A DNA stretch of 64,000 nt from Toxorhynchites rutilus septentrionalis. Lineage: Eukaryota > Arthropoda > Insecta > Diptera > Culicidae. The notes beneath the pieces were generated by a model. The model did not search any database, was not told the DNA's origin, and saw only the letters and a program-made list of their open reading frames with translations. The stretch is taken from positions 108,107,716 to 108,171,715 of the forward strand of contig NC_073745.1 of the NCBI RefSeq assembly GCF_029784135.1, given 5' to 3'. A program made the translations under genes and the position numbers. This document shows positions 23,870-34,984 of the stretch, in pieces. Each line of letters begins with the position of its first letter. Positions within the stretch are counted from its first letter, which is position 1.

Positions 23870-24185
23870 TTTTCGCAGTTGACACTCAATAGTCACCCGG
23901 GTTGCCATAATAAAATCTTTGTTTTCGTTCTCAAACATTTTTTCCATCTTACTTTTTTCTGTATCTGTAAATCTGTATTGATATCTGAATGAAATTTATA
24001 AGTCCAATTTTGAAGCATAATCTTAGATTTTGTATTTAACAGGAACAGGTTATTATTTTTTTCTATATTATAGTAACTTTCAACACTTTCGGCTGGTTCG
24101 TCACTTTTACCTTCCATTTTTGAAGAATGTGACCTTTAGCGTGAGAGGTATGGATGTTACCACTACGCCAGATCGCCTCCGTACA
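23870..24185 (-). mobile_element. tRNA-derived SINE (second family)
   Basis: The head on the minus strand near 24180 reads GGCGATCTGGCGTAGTGGTA followed by ACATCC, a clear Pol III A-box. The B-box region AAAGGTCACATTCTTCAAAA is degenerate. The body reads TGACGAACCAGCCGAAAGTG and is AT-rich. A 74-codon frame inside is the SINE body, not a gene. The exact 3' end and any target duplication were not found. Confidence 0.6.
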
Positions 24186-24189
24186 GGTT

Positions 24190-25480
24190 ATGATTAATTC
24201 TATGATGTTGATGATATCCACGTAAAGCTAGCAAACATGTATACTGTAGTAAAAATACAATGTTTCATTGGAAAAATACAATGTTGGAAGCTCACACAGT
24301 TACAAGGACATGTTTTTTTTTCATTGCGCTACGTAGCATTATTTCAATATATTTCTGGTACGCTCATAACTGGAGAACTGTCAACGCTCAAAAAGAGAAC
24401 ATAAAATTGCAACGAAATCATATGCTTAGGATACGGACAGTTTCTGATGGAATTTTCTCATTCTAAATTAATCGAGTAGGGTTGTTTTTCAATATTTTTT
24501 ATTCCAACTTTCATCGTTCAATCGTTTGGCTCAGCAGATGGTCCTAAAATTTATTTTTCTGTTCTCGCTCAGTTCAGTAGCTTTTAATTCTACATCTTCA
24601 ATATCGACGTAGGTGTCTTGTGGCTTATTCAGATATCAATCGAAATCTTCAATGTCTGATCTTGCTACCATGTTTTATTTGTATCATTTTGATTTATTTT
24701 GGGCATATATTGCTTAAGAGAATGTGATAAATTGTTCTGCTTTTGTTGGTTTGATCTGAGTGAAATCCGGTGTTTCAGTTTATTGTTTTCAATTTAACAA
24801 ACAATACAAAAAACATCATACAAAAACAGCAAAATAGGTTTGGAGAACGAGTCGTTTGATTGATTCAAAGTACGTTTCAATCGTAATTGTTTGGACGTTT
24901 GGTTTCAATCGTAGTTGAACCTCTCTAGGTTGCGATAAACGATGGATTCGAACTTCAAAGATGGAATAGAACTTCAAAGAGTCTTGAAAATTTGTAGAAA
25001 TACAGATTATTCTGTAGATAAGGTAACTCTGTCGGTCACCGTCGATTCTTTTTAGTTCCACCAGCACCGTTATTTCACACTTCTCAACCACTTCTACCTT
25101 TGGTAATGTATGAAAACAACAACATTGTGGCAAAAATATAGAAGCACTTTTCACTTGCTTTCCATAAAATTTACGCCAAATAAAATTACACGACCGTATG
25201 CGATATCTTCATTTATATCCGATAAACTATTGTTGTGATATCAGCATTAGGAAATACTGTTCTCTGCTCGTTAGCTGGGGCGTGACTGTGATATACAATC
25301 GCGAATGTCTTATTTAATATTTATTCAATTATATATTAATATTTATTCAATTATTCAATATTTCCTCTCTCCACATAGTCAACAGAACAAATGCTGATTA
25401 TCATTACGAGCGAATGATTAACGTTGGATTGATTCGCAGTGGTATGAAAATATTCTACCTTGCTGAAAAATTTATGAGAA
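24190..25480. other. Unassigned AT-rich stretch
   Basis: No gene, RNA or element end recognised. A 112-codon minus-strand frame (24816-25154) lacks any motif. Confidence 0.35.
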
Positions 25481-25499
25481 AACGGGATTACTTCCAGTC

Positions 25500-25690
25500 T
25501 TCGATGATTTAAACAATTAACGGATAAGGGAATCGTAATGCATAACATATCGAACAATTCTTAGAGAAGTTCCGATTCAATTGATATACAAACCAGCAAA
25601 ATCCGTTCTCAGCAAAATAGTTACGTTACAACTATTTCATAAAAACGTGACCTGTTTCCTGATTTGGCACCCTCACTACACTGCTTTTCA
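25500..25690 (+). repeat. Dispersed repeat, copies at 28085-28150 and 48370-48520
   Basis: GGGAATCGTAA.GTATAGAATATC and CATAAAAACGTGACCTGTTT occur here in + orientation and in inverse around 48370-48430. Part of it recurs at 28085-28150. No coding potential. Confidence 0.5.
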
Positions 25691-25914
25691 TAACTATAGA
25701 ACCACTCCATTTTTGTGAGTTTCCAGGGATATGTAAGAAGTCGGTTGAATTGATGTATATAGTGTAGAATACAATAACTATCTTCATTTATAAGACTGGT
25801 AAATTCAATTTTATTGTTGTGTTCCGGCGCGAAACATTCGAAAAACTAAAATTCCAGTGTTTCATAACTATAGAACCAGATGAAAAAACTCTCAATCCTT
25901 TACAAAATTAACGT

Positions 25915-26175
25915 CAATTTCACATGAATCACAATGAAGAAAAAGAAAAAAATGAAAACTAGAAAGAAGAAAATAAATGGAAGAAATAGAGAAAGAAATG
26001 TAAGGAGAATAAAAATAAGATGAAACAACAAAACAAACACAAGTCGGACGAAAAGAAATCGGAAGAGAAAAAAAAGATAGAAGGTGAGGAGGAGAAAAGA
26101 AGAGAACAGAAAAAAACGTAAATAAAAATATAAATGAGAAAGGATGACAGGAAAGAAAATGATAATGATTGGAAA
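25915..26175. repeat. Purine-rich tract, about 260 bp
   Basis: Almost only A and G on the + strand, in GAAAGAA / GAAAAA words, with occasional T. The phenylalanine/serine-rich frames on the minus strand are produced by this composition. Confidence 0.8.
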
Positions 26176-26179
26176 AACA

Positions 26180-29100
26180 TAACATCTTTTCTTGAAATAA
26201 TCTCGTTATCGAAGTGATGATGCAAGTGCGGTAGGTGAAAAGTGGAAAAAATGATGAATCAAAATCTTATAGGCACAAGGCATAGATTAATTGGTATGAA
26301 AAGTACAATGTTTGAATTTCTTGTTGCGTTAGAGGCTCGGAGTTTTAATTCGCCTAGTATATTGATGTAAACCGGAGCGATTTATCGAACGAACGCGATC
26401 ACAACAAACTAGTCAACGGATTTTTTCCCACCGGAAGGTTCACGAACAACTCTATCCACGGTATCTCCTGGGGCTCCGCGTTAGGAAGCAGCACTATATA
26501 GAAAAGGGAACCATACCCCATTAATGACAATTATGATGAATTGGTTAACAATCTCCACACGTACCAATCGCGTGAACGTGAACAGGTAACCTCCGGTCAC
26601 CGGCTCAAGCCGCCTCACGCTTCGGGAAAATTACGTGTTCGGTCGAATGTGAATAAATTATGCCGCCAATTGGCTCTGACATTTCTTCCATTATGATGCC
26701 CTCTAACTAGGCTCGAAATCGGTATAATAGACCGATCAAAGCACTAATTTGAGTTGAATTGTGCCTTAAGTGCCGATTTTGAATTGAATCGTGCCGCGCC
26801 GTTGGTTTCTGAACATGATGCCATCGATGGATGAGTACCATACTGGTGGACCACCAACGAAACAAATTTGTAGGGTTCGAGCCGGATGCGTTCCTCCAAG
26901 TATTATGAATGATCAATTCTGTTCGACTGTAAAGACACGCGGCGAGACTGTCCAGATATTTATCACATGGATTGTGTCACACAAAGCAAGGCATCTTCGG
27001 ATCAAATTTCTAAGAAATCAATGCACCATCGATAAATTGCAGGTACTTTTCCAAAGCATTCCGACGACTTCCTCCGATCGGATTAAAAGGCGACAATTAT
27101 CAAGAGCGACAGTTGCGGCCTTGTTTATCGACATTACACACACTCTTTTTTACTAGCCGTGTTTGGCGTAGCAACAGCAGCCTCCAATCATCGAACATCT
27201 GCTGGAAATTGCTACCGGCCCACGAGCAAACAGTTCAGAAACCTGTAATCATTTCCCTCGAGACAAAATAACACCGGTCCGCTTGTTGAGTTACATGTTT
27301 GATTGGAGTGTATCATTACAATTCGTATTTTTCTCGTTTATTGTTTTTCCATTCATCCCGCAAATCGTGATGCATGATAATAAGCAGGAAAATTTCAGTG
27401 CCAGACCTTCGATGAACTCGAAGAAAAATTTGAGGAATTGAAGTTGGCAAAAATTCACCTCACGACAATCGTATGCAGGTCAAGTTTCGCATTGAGCAAC
27501 ACACACACAGCCTCCAACTTTTCCCAATCAGTCCGCTGCGTTTTTCTTCTTCTCACAGCCTGTCATAATTTATACACCGAATCCGCGAGCGCAAACAATG
27601 AAATCGTCAATTTACCCAAACAATTACCTGCCAAATATTGCCTCGCTTTACGTTTCACTTTCATTGCATTCAATGCAATGGCGGGGTGGACGAAGCAAGC
27701 AAGCAAAAAAAAATCCGGCAAATGACTCTCTTATAATCTATTATTTTCTCACCCCAGAGACAACTGAGGCTGGGGCGCTGCAACCGACGACCAACGACGA
27801 GTGAAAGTGAACCCTAAGTCTGCTACTTGCGCTGACGCGTTCGCGTAAATTAGGCTATTGTGAGAAGTGTTGCTGAACTCCTGAAATAGAAAATCTACTA
27901 TTTTATCATTTTTCTGGAAAAATTGTACGAAACCATCAACAGGTATACTCTAGCAGTTGAATATAGAACTTCAACAATTATGTCGACCAGGACGTACCAG
28001 ATCATGATAAGAGCTGACTCTTATCGACTTTTTTGTCCCACAAACGATTGGAGCTCTCGAAGAGCTGCTTTGACGTAGAACTGACTAGGGAATCGTAACG
28101 TATAGAATATCAAATAAATCTTAGAGAATTGTAGAAAATTTGAAATAATTGTAAAATAAACTACACTAAAGCTGTACTCACGTATGGAAAAACATTATGC
28201 ATATTCGTACTAATGCGTGGTTACTCACCTGGAAAGATAGAACAAAAGAAACGAATTATTTTATATATATATACTCCTTCAGTCGTGCCTGGAAGTTATT
28301 CAACGGTATATTGGAAGTAAATTCAGTACATTCTACGATTTTTGCGAAATATTGACAAAGGACTTCGTCTTTCATTCAGTTGTAAGTTGTTAAAGTTTCG
28401 AAAACGAGAGTGCGACACTTGGAGTGCAATGTTATGAAGTTTGACACATCTTTGCCGGCTGAATGGAGTGGTAATCACTTCATTCGAAAGACAGAATGTG
28501 CAAGAGTTATATGTTTGCTACTTAATGACTCGAAAAATTGTTTCAATAGCTTAAAAGTTGCTCTGAAAACAGGCTATTGAAATCACACAAACCTATATAT
28601 AAACTGGCGCCCGCTCGGAAATCCATTTAGTTGTTATTGCGATGTTAGATAAGGATAGTCACGCTCACACGCCTATGCACTATATTTCTCTCTCCCAATT
28701 TCAATTTCATAAACGACAAGTGGATATGACAAGTCGATACAGATTATGTACGAATGATGACACATTAGCTATGGATTCAATAGCGGAGAATATAAAATGT
28801 TTGATATGGTGTAGAAAATATTCCACCAAATCAAAGAAACCACATTGTTTGATGAAAGCGGGAGTTATAATATCATTTGTTGACAAATTCCACAATCGAT
28901 CGATGATTCTTATTGGATGGGGAGGGGGGTATTATTTGTGTGTTCTTCAATTGAAAACTTGAGGTAAGAATTCGTTCTGCTGCGGTTGTAGTCACCACCA
29001 CCACAACACAATTGAGTTCGGATTTTATGTTGTCGTTCTGCCAAAGATACAACATGGTATAATTTGTGTATTATTTTTTCGGGAATGATGTTTTTGGGAG

Positions 29101-29390
29101 CGTTGGAGATGTAATTTTGCTAAGATATACTAAAAAATTAAATGGATAATCAATAAGTTCAGTGTTTCAGTGTCGCTCTAGACAGCGAGCAATCAACAGT
29201 ACATATTAATGCTGAGACTGAGAGTTATTTTGAATTTTTCAAATATTTTTTATTGCTTCGCTGCATTAAGAATAGTTTGTGCCGCTCATTGCAAGCATAT
29301 AGTTTTCTTACATTACATCTGCAATGAAATATGAATAAGAAACAATACAATGAACGGTCATGTCCCCGACATTTCTCACCCCATTTTTTC
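26180..29390. other. Unassigned, probably partly single-copy
   Basis: 3.2 kb with no recognised element apart from the repeat piece at 28085-28150. 26380-27850 is GC-richer and has no repeat words; overlapping frames of 60-121 codons occur on both strands without motifs. Confidence 0.35.
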
Positions 29391-29439
29391 GACTTCACTT
29401 GTTAAGGATGAAATAATTGTTCAAAAAGTTGGTACTCTC

Positions 29440-29640
29440 AGTGACTCGATTACAGTTCTTATGACGTAGGACAACGTCATTCATCAAGGGGATCCCCGGT
29501 CTAGAAGGTCGAAAAAAATGTTTTTTTTTGCATTTTTGCATGCAAAATAACTCATTTAAAAAAAAGGTCGCTATTTTCACAATTTTTTGAATTTTCAAAA
29601 ACTCCTGTGTAACGCTTTAGGTATTGTCCTAAAATTTTAA
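29440..29640 (-). repeat. Dispersed repeat shared with 42640-43060
   Basis: TAACGCTTTAGGTATTGTCC here is the inverse of GGACAATACCTAAAGCGTTA at 42900-42919. AAATAACTCATTTNAAAAA is likewise inverted. Non-coding. Confidence 0.55.
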
Positions 29641-29939
29641 AAAATACGCATTGGAATGTTTAGTCACTACATTGTATATCACTGCCAATCAGTCGTACGT
29701 GGATCACTCACTTGGAATTTGTCTAATAATAATGTTCTATTGAAATGACGTGTTTTGGTAGAAGTATTTGGAAATATAGGAAATATATACTACGTATTTT
29801 GAACATTCAAATTTTAAATTTAAAAAAAATTGAACAGCTTTTTTTTGCTAATCTGATAGAGATAATTGCTTTACAATGTAAATGTCGACACGGTATACTC
29901 GTCATCGCGAATTTAGTGATTAATTGATTGATTTTCAAT

Positions 29940-30113
29940 TATAGAGGTTTTAGACTACAAGTTTCATTCGCCTTTGAAAACCTTCGAAAATGGTCGATTA
30001 AAAGACCAATCAATGATTAGTTCTGGGAGTGAACCCATGAACATTTGCTTGGTAAGAAAACGTGGATGTTTGAAAGTTTATAAATAAAAAAATCAGTTTT
30101 GGGCGGGACGAAG
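29940..30113 (+). mobile_element. Helitron-type repeat, 3' portion
   Basis: AGACCAATCAATGATTAGTT and TGAACCCATGAACATTTGCT match 42320-42370, ending in GTTTTGGGCGGGACGAAGTT. The final CTAGT is missing, replaced by CGACACAT. Confidence 0.5.
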
Positions 30114-30339
30114 TTCGACACATATCCAGGAAGTTGTGGTGGATATGAAAATAATGGCAAAAAGTTTCTGCATTGCCACTAATATATAATGAATTAGAAA
30201 ACGACTAAAAAAGTAACATCAATGACGTTATAAATAACATTGAACGTAAGGTTGCGATGTTCTTTTACATAATGGCGACAGTGTCGAAGTTTATCATACT
30301 TTCAAAAAATATTAACTATTTCTCATTCCAAACCTGACA

Positions 30340-31150
30340 GATTTCCGTGAAAAGCGGTAGCTTTGTTCTTGATCGCAAAATATTAGACCCGTATTTTTTT
30401 ATTTTTCAGAACCAAGGTGTTTGGGGAAATTGGCATTGCAAATTCATGCAAGTCGGGGGTATTTTTGTTCCGAATGAAATGTGTTTCCCTAACACAGACT
30501 TTAAATCCACGGAGCGTGGAAGCCTGGGGAAATCGGCTTTGCAAATATATGCCAACTGCGAGTACATTCGTACTCGCTTGCCTTTGAAAGTTGTTGATTT
30601 ATGCAAGCCGGGGGAACTTCTGCGCCCGCATGTTTTTTTATGCACTCTGGAAAGTGTATTCCTAATACGGATTCAAAAAGCGGGTGCGAACACAGCGCTT
30701 TGGTTCGGTTATTGAAAATCGCATTGAGGGATATGAATTTCTACGCATACCATTTGATGATTAGACAAAATGTTAACCATTTGCTGCGATAACGCCTATT
30801 GATTAAACAATATGCGTTGGACGTGCATGTCAAAATCGAAACTAGGTGCCTGAAATTCATCAGATCAAGCAAATTGGACATATCAAATGAGTAATTCTTC
30901 TTTGTAAAAATATCACACTTGCGAATTGGATTTTGTTTTTGTAATTATTGATTGTATTTGTTTTGTATTATTTACATATATAAAGATGGAGAGCGCTATA
31001 TTTTTTTATATTTCCCTTGATAGCTAAGGTTCTTGCATAACATATCTAAAAATCAGGGAGGTGTTTTTTCGTTTTTGAATTATGATTTTTCAAAGTTGAC
31101 TTGTTGTAAGTCTTTGTTCAATATTCTTATGCGACTAGATTAGGCTAGGA
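30340..31150 (+). repeat. Dispersed repeat B, left arm (interrupted)
   Basis: Starts with AAAAGCGGTAGCTTTGTTCT (30354) and resumes after a tandem-repeat insertion as 'GTAATTATTGATTGTATTTG', ending GCGACTAGATTAGGC. The right arm 31290-32875 is the same repeat in inverse. Other copies are at 43420-43740, 53420-53760 and 53755-54047. Confidence 0.6.
30404..30880 (+). repeat. Tandem-repeat element, 2-3 units, inserted in repeat B
   Basis: Units of roughly 85-95 bp carry GGGGAAATYGGCWTTGCAAA, GTCGGGGGTATTTTTGTTCC and GTGTTTCCCTAACACAGACTT. They are the inverse of the six-unit array at 34985-35510. The following GTGCCTGAAATTCATCAGAT segment is also shared (inverse of 34925-34960), so array and tail form one mobile unit of variable copy number. 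Confidence 0.65.
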
Positions 31151-31530
31151 CTAGGATCCAATTTTGAGGAGAGTGTAATGTTTTTTTAGAACGGAACTAG
31201 CTCATTGGATTCAATTTGATACGTCGATTATCTGAATAGAATGTCGATTATCGGTAGTTAGAATGTTATGAATTTTCCCAAAAGTCATTTTTGAAAAAAA
31301 AATTAGGACCATTGCTTAACTTTGAAAAATTAAAATTCAAAAACGACAACAATCACATCTCCGATTTTTGGATATGTTATGTAAAAAAAACCAAGCTTTC
31401 AGAAAAAAATATAAAAAATATGGCACCCTCTAGTCCAAAGCCATGTAAACAATAAAAAACAATTACAATCAATAATCACGAAAACAAAATCCATTTTTTT
31501 TCGAAATTATATTTCATAAAAAAAACCTAA

Positions 31531-32702
31531 CCCTTTGCGGTCGTATTAAATTTGAGCAGGGGTATGAAATATATAACTTGTAGGATTATTAAAGATAAAC
31601 AAGATTTATGTATCTTTTGTGTAAACTTTAGTAAATTCATAAAGAACATGAGATGTTTTCATATAAAAATTATTTTCAGACATAATTATCGTTGAAGATT
31701 TTTCAATCACTTGCAAATAACATGTTTCTCCGCTACATGGTATACATGTAGACAGCTCAAATCAGACGATTCCTTCCTCGAGTTTTGCATTTGGCGATCC
31801 GTTTTTTTTATATAGTTCTAAGATATAGGAGTACACCACAAAAAACTAATGGTCGCAGTGGTACAATGTTCTACAGAAGAAGATATAGAAGTGTTTTTTT
31901 TTTTACCTGAATTTCCATTTCCACTTTCGAACAAAGATCAATTTCGCTAGCGCAAACATCAAATGGACTAACATCGCTTGTCACGATGTAATTGTAGAAC
32001 ATATAGGGATTAAATTTTCCGAGTTTTCCCATTTCTTTCAGAATTTTCCAAAAGGTCATTATTAGGTTCCTTAGAGAGAGGGGAGGAGTGTCAAACCACA
32101 ATTTCTTGGTCGCTTTAGAAAGGGGTCCCTTTAGAAAGGGGTAGGGGTCTCGAACCTCTATAAGAAAATTTCTTGCCCCCTGAAAACCTCGACATGCCAA
32201 ATTTGGTTCCATTTATTTGATTAGTTCTCGAGTTATGCTTCACTTTAAAGAGGGGGAGGAGTGTTGAACCACCATAAAAAAATTCTGGCCCCTAGAATCT
32301 CCACATGCCGAATTAAGCTCTATTTGCTTGATTAGTTCGCGCCTCTCCTCCCCCCTAAAAGAAGGAGGAGGAGTGCTGAACCACCATATCATTAAACCTT
32401 CCCCGACCCTAGAAACATCTACGTACAAATTTTCGCGCCGATTGGTTCAGTAGTTTCCAAGTCCATGAGAATCAGAATGACAGACAGAAATCCATTTATA
32501 TACATATAGATGTTTCCTCAAACATGGGTGACAACTTTTGTTCATACTATTCACCGCTGTATATTGTTCATAAAAGCACCAAAGGTTCACTAGACACTAA
32601 TATTCGTCTAAAAAGTATGAAATGACGCATTTTTGAATCAAGTACAGAATTCGTATAGTTCCTTGATGTGGTGGCTGAGAACAGACCAATGACCGCAAAG
32701 GG
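31531..32702. mobile_element. piggyBac-like MITE carrying a Helitron
   Basis: The ends are CCCTTTGCGGTCGTATT and the inverse of CCCTTTGCGGTCATTGG. Flanks are CTAA (31527-31530) and TTAA (32703-32706), i.e. a TTAA duplication with one substitution. A CCC start with a TTAA target is the signature of piggyBac. No transposase is present. About 870 bp of its length belong to a Helitron insertion. Confidence 0.7.
31640..32510 (-). mobile_element. Helitron-type element, minus strand, 5' end defined
   Basis: On the minus strand it starts at 32510 with TCTATATGTATATAAATGGA, the classic TC...5' end of non-autonomous insect Helitrons, preceded by A as expected for insertion between A and T. Then follow GTCTGTCATTCTGATTCTC, at least three minisatellite units (31900-32450) and a body homologous to 22545-22680 ending around 31640. 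The CTAGT 3' end could not be found. It lies inside the piggyBac-like MITE. Confidence 0.65.
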
Positions 32703-32879
32703 TTAATTTGATATATCGATCATCTAAATCGGTTCAGTAGTTCAAAAGTTGAGTTTTCTAAAAAAATTTCGTAAAAAACAGGAAAAACTAAAATGGAAAT
32801 GGGTACGCTAATGAAAAAATACGGGTCCAATATTTTACGATAAGGAACAAAGCTACCGCTTTTTACAACAATCTGAGAA

Positions 32880-33810
32880 CCGCTATATTGGTTTGGCATG
32901 AAACGGCATATTAAGTAATTGTTGAATTGAAAAACGTTTTAAATCACTTATATCAAAGAATTTTATTTTAATTTTTATGATTTTTAATTAAAGAAACAAC
33001 ATTGATACAACCTAACAGATGATGTTTAAGCCTGCTTTCGGTCCTATATTCGTCATTCAACAAATTATTACAGGATGCAATCCAGATAGCGGGCGAATTG
33101 ATGGCAGTTCTCCAAATAAGCTAAAACCGAAGCAGAAACGTTATGCTTAGTCAGAATGTTATCTATGAAGAAAGAAAAGTTTCTAATAAAAATTTTCTAA
33201 AATAAATGATGCGCTCAAATCAATAATTCTTGTCAAAAAATCGTTTGTGGATTATGTAACATGAAAACGCATCGACACACAGTCATCATTATTTGCGGAT
33301 CCTTGATTCCTCACGAATGCCATTGAGTGGCCATCGATCGAATTCACCGAACATTTTTCCTTACGTCTTTCATTTTGTTTGGTCGTTTTAATAAAAAAAA
33401 AATTAGATGTCATGATTTAGCTGGAGCTGATAGCCGTTTACTAACCACTGACCAAGAAACAATGTTACTCAGTGTTAAGAATCGCAAAAATCTTCTGATG
33501 ATTCTACAATGTCAAAAAGAAAGTGACACCATTGCTTCAGACTCCAGAGCAGACTCAAATAACGTAACAACAAACATTGTAAAACTACTCGTCAAACCAA
33601 AGATAGAGTTGAATGAAATCAATATTTATTTCTATAATTTTGTGCTGCTGGGCGTTGTTCACACCAATCAACGCTGGCTGTCCACCGTTTGCACGAATCA
33701 TTTAACGCGACACTGTCGTTATAAAATAGAAAAAAAACAGCAACGAAAGCAATACGTTTGTGCAAATCTTGGAGACTCAAAATCTTTAAAGCGCTTTTTG
33801 CGCATTTCAG
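32880..33810. other. Unassigned stretch with one 171-codon frame
   Basis: The + strand frame at 33327-33842 is open for 171 codons. It is polar in its middle (LTTDQETMLLSVKNRKNLLM) but has no recognised domain and overlaps the more coding-like frame beginning at 33811. I cannot tell whether it is real. Confidence 0.25.
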
Positions 33811-34047
33811 TCTCATGCACCCTTGCAAAAGTCGCGCACTGAAAGGATTGGTCTCCTGCGCTCGGGGGATCCTACACATAGAGAGGCAGTTTTTGAACGA
33901 AGTGAAAGGTTGAAACATGTTTCAACCATCGAACACAAGAAAATGAAAAAAGCTGCCAAAGATGCTGGGTTTATGCGCTCACTCGCTTGCACCGGGCTCG
34001 AGCTGTTGGCGACGATAGCGAAAGCTGAAAAATACAACAAGTTGTAA
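33811..34047 (+). CDS. Candidate terminal coding exon, unknown protein
   Basis: A splice acceptor-like GCGCATTTCAG ends at 33810. From there 78 codons are open to TAA at 34045-34047, and AATAAA overlaps the stop (TAAATAAA). The sequence is charged and ends with an apolar-basic helix-like stretch (ACTGLELLATIAKAEKYNKL). Codon use is more balanced than in neighbouring AT-rich frames. No family recognised, no membrane segment. The open frame could be the C-terminus of a host gene or of an unrecognised transposon protein. The reverse strand is also open here (33813-34094), which weakens the case. Confidence 0.33.
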   Translation, partial: SHAPLQKSRTERIGLLRSGDPTHREAVFERSERLKHVSTIEHKKMKKAAKDAGFMRSLACTGLELLATIAKAEKYNKL

Positions 34048-34149
34048 ATAAAACACCGTGTCATTGAAAAATTTAGTGAATCGATTTGACGCAATTGCCG
34101 TACCCCCGGTCCCCTCTAGGTATTGTGGCACTAAGGTAAGCCCCATTGA

Positions 34150-34428
34150 AGCGCGCTGTGTGTCACCATCGATCCTTCCCGCTGCGAGCCGCGATCGGTG
34201 GCCACGCACGTCCGAGAGAAGCGGACTTTCAGTTTCGATAATGCACGTGATGTAATGGATACCAATAACGCGACGACGACAACGGTGCTCGACGGTATCT
34301 ACACTTCGGAATCGGAATCATACGCGTGGATGGACACGGAAACCCGTGTTCGATCCCGACGACAAAGGGGAAATTTATTGTCAATGATTAGAAGGCTTGA
34401 AACACTGCAGCAGTGGAGGATTATGTAA
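34150..34428 (+). CDS. Coding-like open frame, unknown protein
   Basis: An open + strand frame of about 90 codons ends in TAA at 34428. It has a GC-rich wobble pattern (GCG ACG ACG ACA ACG) and acidic/Ser then basic composition (YTSESESYAWMDTETRVRSR and RRLETLQQW). It lies 100 bases after the candidate exon at 33811-34047. No ATG at a plausible start with context, no clear acceptor, no recognised domain. It could be part of the same unknown unit. Confidence 0.27.
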   Translation, partial: SALCVTIDPSRCEPRSVATHVREKRTFSFDNARDVMDTNNATTTTVLDGIYTSESESYAWMDTETRVRSRRQRGNLLSMIRRLETLQQWRIM

Positions 34429-34429
34429 A

Positions 34430-34700
34430 GCTATAGTGCAGTTCCCAATGAAATCGAGCTAAAAATGCAGATTTTAAAAACTTGTATTTTTGATTCGAAC
34501 GAAAATTTATTTTCCGTTATGAGTTTTCCACAGAATTTGGAAATTTTTTGACTCAAGTGTTATTTTTGAAAAAAATGGGTGGGTTATATCTATGACATAA
34601 CCGCAAGGTTGACGTGGGACTACCTTAGTGTGGCAATCATTCGTTTGTATTGATTGAATTTTTAATAGAATGAAACAATTCCCGAATTCAATTGAAATCA
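34430..34700 (+). repeat. Dispersed repeat C, first half
   Basis: TATAGTGCAGTTCCCAATGA, ATGAGTTTTCCACAGAATTT and flanks are the inverse of 39430-39560. The second half of the same repeat occurs at 35800-35967, so this copy is split or rearranged. Confidence 0.5.
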
Positions 34701-34984
34701 ATATATGCTTTGTGAGTAAAAATATTGTATAATTCCATATAAGGTCAATTCATGCATTGTGATAGGTTATGTTCTTCGTTACAAGTAAATTTAATGACAG
34801 TCCTTTTACGTTTGGTATGATGCCTAGGAAAAAATATGTGAACGGAAGAATTATCAAACGATTATTTTATTTTACGTTTCCTTCTGAAGTTTACATCTCT
34901 CAAGTGTACGTATTTCTCGAATCGCGAATTTGCTTGATTTGATGAACTTCAGGCACTTGCACAAAGGCAAGCGAGTGCAAAAGT

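Larger units (their letters stand above)
31290..32875 (-). repeat. Dispersed repeat B, right arm (interrupted)
   Basis: On the minus strand it begins near 32873 with AAAAGCGGTAGCTTTGTTCC, runs through AACTTTTGAACTACTGAACC and GATGATCGATATATCAAATT. It is then split by a 1.17-kb element with TTAA at the break, and continues 31530-31290. It faces the left arm, giving a head-to-head palindrome centred near 31220. Confidence 0.6.

Noticed and set aside
23893..24117. 74-residue protein MEGKSDEPAESVESYYN...
   Set aside because: It is the SINE body downstream of its tRNA-like head; a matching piece (AAGTGACGAACCA) also occurs at about 44970.
24110..24185. Possible tRNA gene on the minus strand
   Set aside because: Same reasoning: clear A-box, poor B-box, attached to an AT-rich SINE body.
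25892..26225. Phe/Ser-rich membrane-like frames of 88-97 codons
   Set aside because: Produced by a purine-rich tract read from the opposite strand; both phases give similar low-complexity sequence.
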